A stretch of 64,000 nucleotides of DNA, from positions 1 to 64,000 of the forward strand of contig CANFKS010000005.1 in assembly GCA_947447625.1 (NCBI GenBank). The letters run 5' to 3'. Each line of letters begins with the position of its first letter. Position 1 is the stretch's first letter. A model generated the notes under the pieces. It was not told the origin of the DNA and ran no database searches. It worked only from the letters and a program-made list of their open reading frames with translations. This document shows positions 62,773-64,000 of this stretch, one piece after another. The translations under genes and the position numbers were made by a program. Source of the stretch: Rhodospirillales bacterium. GTDB taxonomy: Bacteria; Pseudomonadota; Alphaproteobacteria; Acetobacterales; Acetobacteraceae.

Positions 62773-64000
62773 ATGGCCAATCTCGCCGCCATCCGCTCCG
62801 TGCTGTCGCAGCGCAACACACGGATCTTCTACGGCTGCAGCGCCTTGTCCTGGACCGGGCTTTGGGTGCAGCAGATCGCGACCGACTGGCTCGCCTGGAC
62901 GCTGACGCATTCCGCGCTGTGGGTCGGGATTCTGGCGTTCTGCAACCTTGGCCCCTCGGTGATCGTCTCGCCGTTCGCGGGCGCCATCTCGGACCGGGTG
63001 GACCGGCTGCGGCTGACCATCGCGACCCAGTTGTTCACTGCCTTCCACGCCGCCGTGCTGGCGATCCTGACGATCACCGAGATGATCCGCATCGAGCATA
63101 TGGTGATCCTGCAGGTGCTGCTCGGCATATCGCAGTCCTTCGCGCAGCCGGCCCGGCAGAGCCTGGTACCGGGCATGGTGAGCCGGGCGGATTTGCCGGG
63201 CGCCGTGGCGCTGAATTCGCTCACCTACAATATCGCCCGCTCGGTCGGGCCGGGGATCGGGGGCATCCTGGTCGCCACTGGCGGCGTGGTGCCGGGCATG
63301 ATCGTCAACTGCATCGGCTATCTCATCGCCTCGGCCACCATGCCGATGCTCAAACTCTCCGACGACATCCGCCATGGCCACAAGCCGACCGGACGCTCCG
63401 TGTTGCGCGAGGCGATCGACGGGATCACCTATGTGGCCGCCCATCCGGGCATGGGGCCGCTGTTCATCTATGCCGCGCTGATCGGGATTTTCGCGCGCAG
63501 CGTGCCGGAGATGATGGCGCCCTTCGTCGCCGGGCTGTTCCATCGCGGGCCCGAGGGGCTCGCCACGCTGGCCACCACGATGGGGCTTGCGGCGCTGGCC
63601 GGCGGGACATTTATCGCCGCGCGCGGGCGGCTGCGCGGGCTGTCGAAATATGCGATCGGGTCGGGCCTGCTGATGAGCGTCTCGACCGGGCTGTTTGTCG
63701 CCACCGGCTCGTTTGCGTTCGCCATCATCTGTGCCGTCGGCATCGGCGCGGCCGGGACGCTGCACGGTATCTCCGCCCAGACCCTGCTGCAAAGCGGAAC
63801 CCCATCCCATATGCTGGGCCGCGTGCTGAGCCTGTGGGGCATGATCACCCGGGCGGCGCCTGCCATCGGCGCGCTGCTTTACGGCGCCGCGACCGAAATC
63901 GGCGGTCTGCAAATCCCCGTCATCCTTGGAACCATCATCGCAGCCGGCGCCTCGGTCTGGGCTGCCCGCCGCCTGCCCCGGATCGTCCGCGCTCTGGAAC
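62773..64000 (+). CDS. MFS transporter, EntS/MFS_3-like (truncated by the window edge)
   Basis: At least 409 residues, continuing past the right edge. Multiple spans; MANLAAIRSVLSQRNTRIFYGCSALSWTGLWVQQIATDWLAWTLTHSALWVG at the N terminus, the A-motif region GAISDRVDRLRLTIATQ, and SLVPGMVSRADLPGAVALNSLTYNIARSVGPGIGGIL, a signature of the EntS/MFS_3 branch. The likely role is export of a small molecule. It starts 19 bases after the lipoprotein gene. Confidence 0.9.
   Translation, partial: MANLAAIRSVLSQRNTRIFYGCSALSWTGLWVQQIATDWLAWTLTHSALWVGILAFCNLGPSVIVSPFAGAISDRVDRLRLTIATQLFTAFHAAVLAILTITEMIRIEHMVILQVLLGISQSFAQPARQSLVPGMVSRADLPGAVALNSLTYNIARSVGPGIGGILVATGGVVPGMIVNCIGYLIASATMPMLKLSDDIRHGHKPTGRSVLREAIDGITYVAAHPGMGPLFIYAALIGIFARSVPEMMAPFVAGLFHRGPEGLATLATTMGLAALAGGTFIAARGRLRGLSKYAIGSGLLMSVSTGLFVATGSFAFAIICAVGIGAAGTLHGISAQTLLQSGTPSHMLGRVLSLWGMITRAAPAIGALLYGAATEIGGLQIPVILGTIIAAGASVWAARRLPRIVRALE

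Overview
The window is a GC-rich, gene-dense chromosomal segment of an alphaproteobacterium, most likely Rhodospirillales/Acetobacteraceae. The reasons are the ChvG/ChvI pair next to ATP-type pckA, a DUF3126 protein, a bactofilin, an Acetobacteraceae-style small protein after smpB, and the codon style. No rRNA, tRNA, CRISPR array, transposase or prophage gene was seen. About 66 convincing protein genes are present; the last runs off the right edge.

Layout. 1-11.4 kb: urea uptake and hydrolysis, urtABCDE followed by ureD-ureA-GNAT-ureB-ureC-ureE-ureF-ureG, almost all joined by 1-4 nt stop/start overlaps. Two consensus sigma-54 (-24/-12) promoters lie before urtA and before urtB, with an intrinsic terminator between, so the cluster should answer to nitrogen limitation through an NtrC-type activator. 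11.4-17.9 kb: an AhpD-like protein, DUF3126, then a minus-strand run (solute-binding protein, amidohydrolase, Rieske ferredoxin, GST, DUF2237) that looks catabolic, with a divergent TIM-barrel isomerase. 18-23.5 kb: glutamine-synthetase-family gene, cytidine deaminase, DsbA-like oxidoreductase, a small monooxygenase and a two-subunit N,N-dimethylformamidase-like enzyme. 23.6-36 kb: housekeeping (typA, pncC, pgpA, lytic transglycosylase, dapA, smpB), an orphan dipeptide-type binding protein, a sulfite-oxidase-fold protein, an AmpG-like permease and an agmatinase-family ureohydrolase whose urea could feed the urease. 36-41 kb: chvG, chvI, a HugZ-like protein and pckA. 41-44 kb: bactofilin, a lipoprotein and a predicted nuclease-helicase fusion. 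44-48 kb: a molybdenum hydroxylase operon with its own ThiS/MoaD-like protein. 48-61 kb: threonine-dehydratase-like, two SDRs, TenA, two CaiB/BaiF CoA-transferases, divergent mntR/mntH with an MntR-box-like site, SMP-30, a YncE-like propeller protein, sterol-desaturase-like, HMG-CoA-lyase-like and enoyl-CoA hydratase-like genes. 61-64 kb: small hypothetical proteins and an MFS exporter.

The most unusual non-coding content is a dispersed two-hairpin repeat (about 106 bp, ends CTAGAGC...GCTCTAG, ten full or partial copies) that repeatedly sits at gene 3' ends and supplies the TAG stop codon of five genes. Other unexplained structures are two coupled mini-ORFs between urtB and urtC, six contiguous 19-bp repeats before an SDR gene, a hairpin that buries the ribosome-binding site of the AhpD-like gene, and a 19-bp perfect stem in a divergent promoter region. 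Assignments rest on reading the sequence and on family knowledge; no database search was run.
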